DNA of 5,225 nt from Methanosarcinales archaeon (lineage in GTDB: Archaea > Halobacteriota > Methanosarcinia > Methanosarcinales > Methanogasteraceae), in contig DTYY01000149.1 in the NCBI GenBank assembly GCA_012961645.1, positions 1 through 5,225 on the forward strand, given 5' to 3'. The notes under the pieces were generated by a model that saw nothing but the letters and a program-made list of their open reading frames with translations, made no database searches and was not told the DNA's origin. Positions 4,731 to 5,225 of this stretch are shown one piece after another (the stretch's first letter is position 1; every line of letters starts with the position of its first letter). Made by a program: the position numbers and the translations under genes.

Positions 4731-5129
4731 ATGTCACGAATCTCGATAATTCTTGGATCTAAGTCTGATATGCATATTGCTGATCAGGTAACAGAAGTTC
4801 TGGATGATTTTGGTGAGAAATACGATCTTCAGGTCATATCTGCGCATCGGGATCCAGAAAAACTGGATGATTATATCAAAGAAAGTGATGCGGTTGCATT
4901 TATTGCAATTGCCGGGTTATCGGCAGCCCTTCCGGGTGTCATCGCCTCAAAGACAGATAGGCCCGTGATCGGAGTGCCTGTGAGCAAGAAACTCGGCGGG
5001 CTTGACGCGCTGCTCTCGATTGCGCAGATGCCGCCGGGTGTGCCGGTAGCCTGCGTCGGGATCGACAGTGGCGAGAACGCCGCGCACCTCGTGATGAGGA
5101 TGCTCGGAATCTCTCACAACAATGCTTAA
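4731..5129 (+). CDS. purE: PurE, N5-carboxyaminoimidazole ribonucleotide mutase / AIR carboxylase
   Basis: A 132-residue Rossmann-like enzyme of de novo purine synthesis that places the carboxylate on C4 of aminoimidazole ribonucleotide. Motifs in order: GSKSD (9-13, phosphate binding), SAHR (37-40, catalytic His39 = E. coli H45), AGLSAALPG (61-69), GVPV (81-84), [20 protein letters not shown] (91-110) and N116-AA. It is shorter than E. coli PurE (169), mainly lacking the C-terminal extension, and has Ala67 where E. coli has H75. No purK lies in the window, so whether it acts as a mutase on N5-CAIR or directly as a carboxylase cannot be decided here. The ATG follows the chorismate mutase stop with no gap; GAAGGA (4713-4718) is the likely ribosome site. 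Bases after the stop contain no further gene. Confidence 0.93.
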   Translation: MSRISIILGSKSDMHIADQVTEVLDDFGEKYDLQVISAHRDPEKLDDYIKESDAVAFIAIAGLSAALPGVIASKTDRPVIGVPVSKKLGGLDALLSIAQMPPGVPVACVGIDSGENAAHLVMRMLGISHNNA

Positions 5130-5154
5130 TATTACTGAAATCGTATTGTAATGA

Positions 5155-5208
5155 TAATCTGATAATTTTAATTCCAGGGGTTCGTAAAAATAGTCCTTTT
5201 TCAGATTA
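5155..5208. repeat. Long-loop inverted repeat and T-tract downstream of purE
   Basis: TAATCTGA (5155-5162) and TCAGATTA (5201-5208) are perfect 8-bp inverted copies separated by 38 bases. Inside lie an A5 run (5186-5190) and a T5 run (5197-5201), which could pair to form an inner stem. The T-tract CCTTTTTC is a plausible archaeal terminator for the purE transcript. The 96 bases from 5130 to the window end contain no open frame I can support; a promoter for a gene to the right is possible but not identifiable. Confidence 0.35.
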
Positions 5209-5225
5209 GAAACGGCATGTATAGA

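Noticed and set aside
5176..5190. GGGGTTCG as a tRNA T-arm fragment
   Set aside because: No matching arm, acceptor or anticodon structure surrounds it.
1..5225. CRISPR array, insertion sequence or attachment-site repeats
   Set aside because: No regularly spaced direct repeats, transposase-like protein or terminal inverted repeats with target duplications were seen.

Overview
The window looks archaeal, most likely a methanogen- or ANME-related euryarchaeon (Methanomicrobia/Methanosarcinales-like). The evidence is a class III type IV pilin with the archaeal AVSPVIG segment, archaeal TATA boxes, an AglB/STT3-like C-terminal domain, a short archaeal-style PurE, and a membrane protein beginning with an IRKLLGWCP peptide that I associate with Methanosarcina DUF1673 proteins. 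The lineage assignment is inference; no rRNA or other taxonomic marker is present.

Layout. (1) 1-1826, plus strand: the 3' part of a divergent Hsp70-like gene, cut by the left window edge, overlaps by ATGA a 381-residue protein built from three tandem degenerate J-like modules. The Hsp70 keeps its beta-sandwich substrate-binding domain, but the usual long alpha-helical lid is replaced by a C-terminal ubiquitin-like (beta-grasp) domain without a terminal Gly-Gly. None of the J-like modules has an HPD motif. I read the pair as a specialised chaperone/adaptor system and the most novel item in the window. (2) 1827-3658, plus strand: a TATA box with an overlapping inverted repeat drives an apparently leaderless HTH regulator carrying a Cys/His cluster. 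It is translationally coupled (ATGA) to a five-TM protein whose extracytoplasmic C-terminal domain resembles that of the oligosaccharyltransferase AglB/STT3, including a WWD motif. (3) 3733-4248, minus strand: a type IV pilin with its own TATA box, Shine-Dalgarno site and a hairpin/T-tract terminator, convergent with the STT3-like gene. (4) 4254-5129, plus strand: a long leader, then a monofunctional AroQ-type chorismate mutase followed with zero spacing by purE. The last ~95 bases hold no gene, only a long-loop inverted repeat and a T-tract.

How they fit together. The Hsp70-Ubl and triple-J genes are almost certainly co-translated and probably act together. The HTH regulator probably controls its own promoter and hence the STT3-like gene. 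The nearby pilin has two N-glycosylation sequons, so a link to the STT3-like protein is possible but rests only on proximity. Chorismate mutase and PurE are ordinary amino-acid and purine biosynthesis genes sharing a transcript, although the mutase carries two unusual active-site substitutions.
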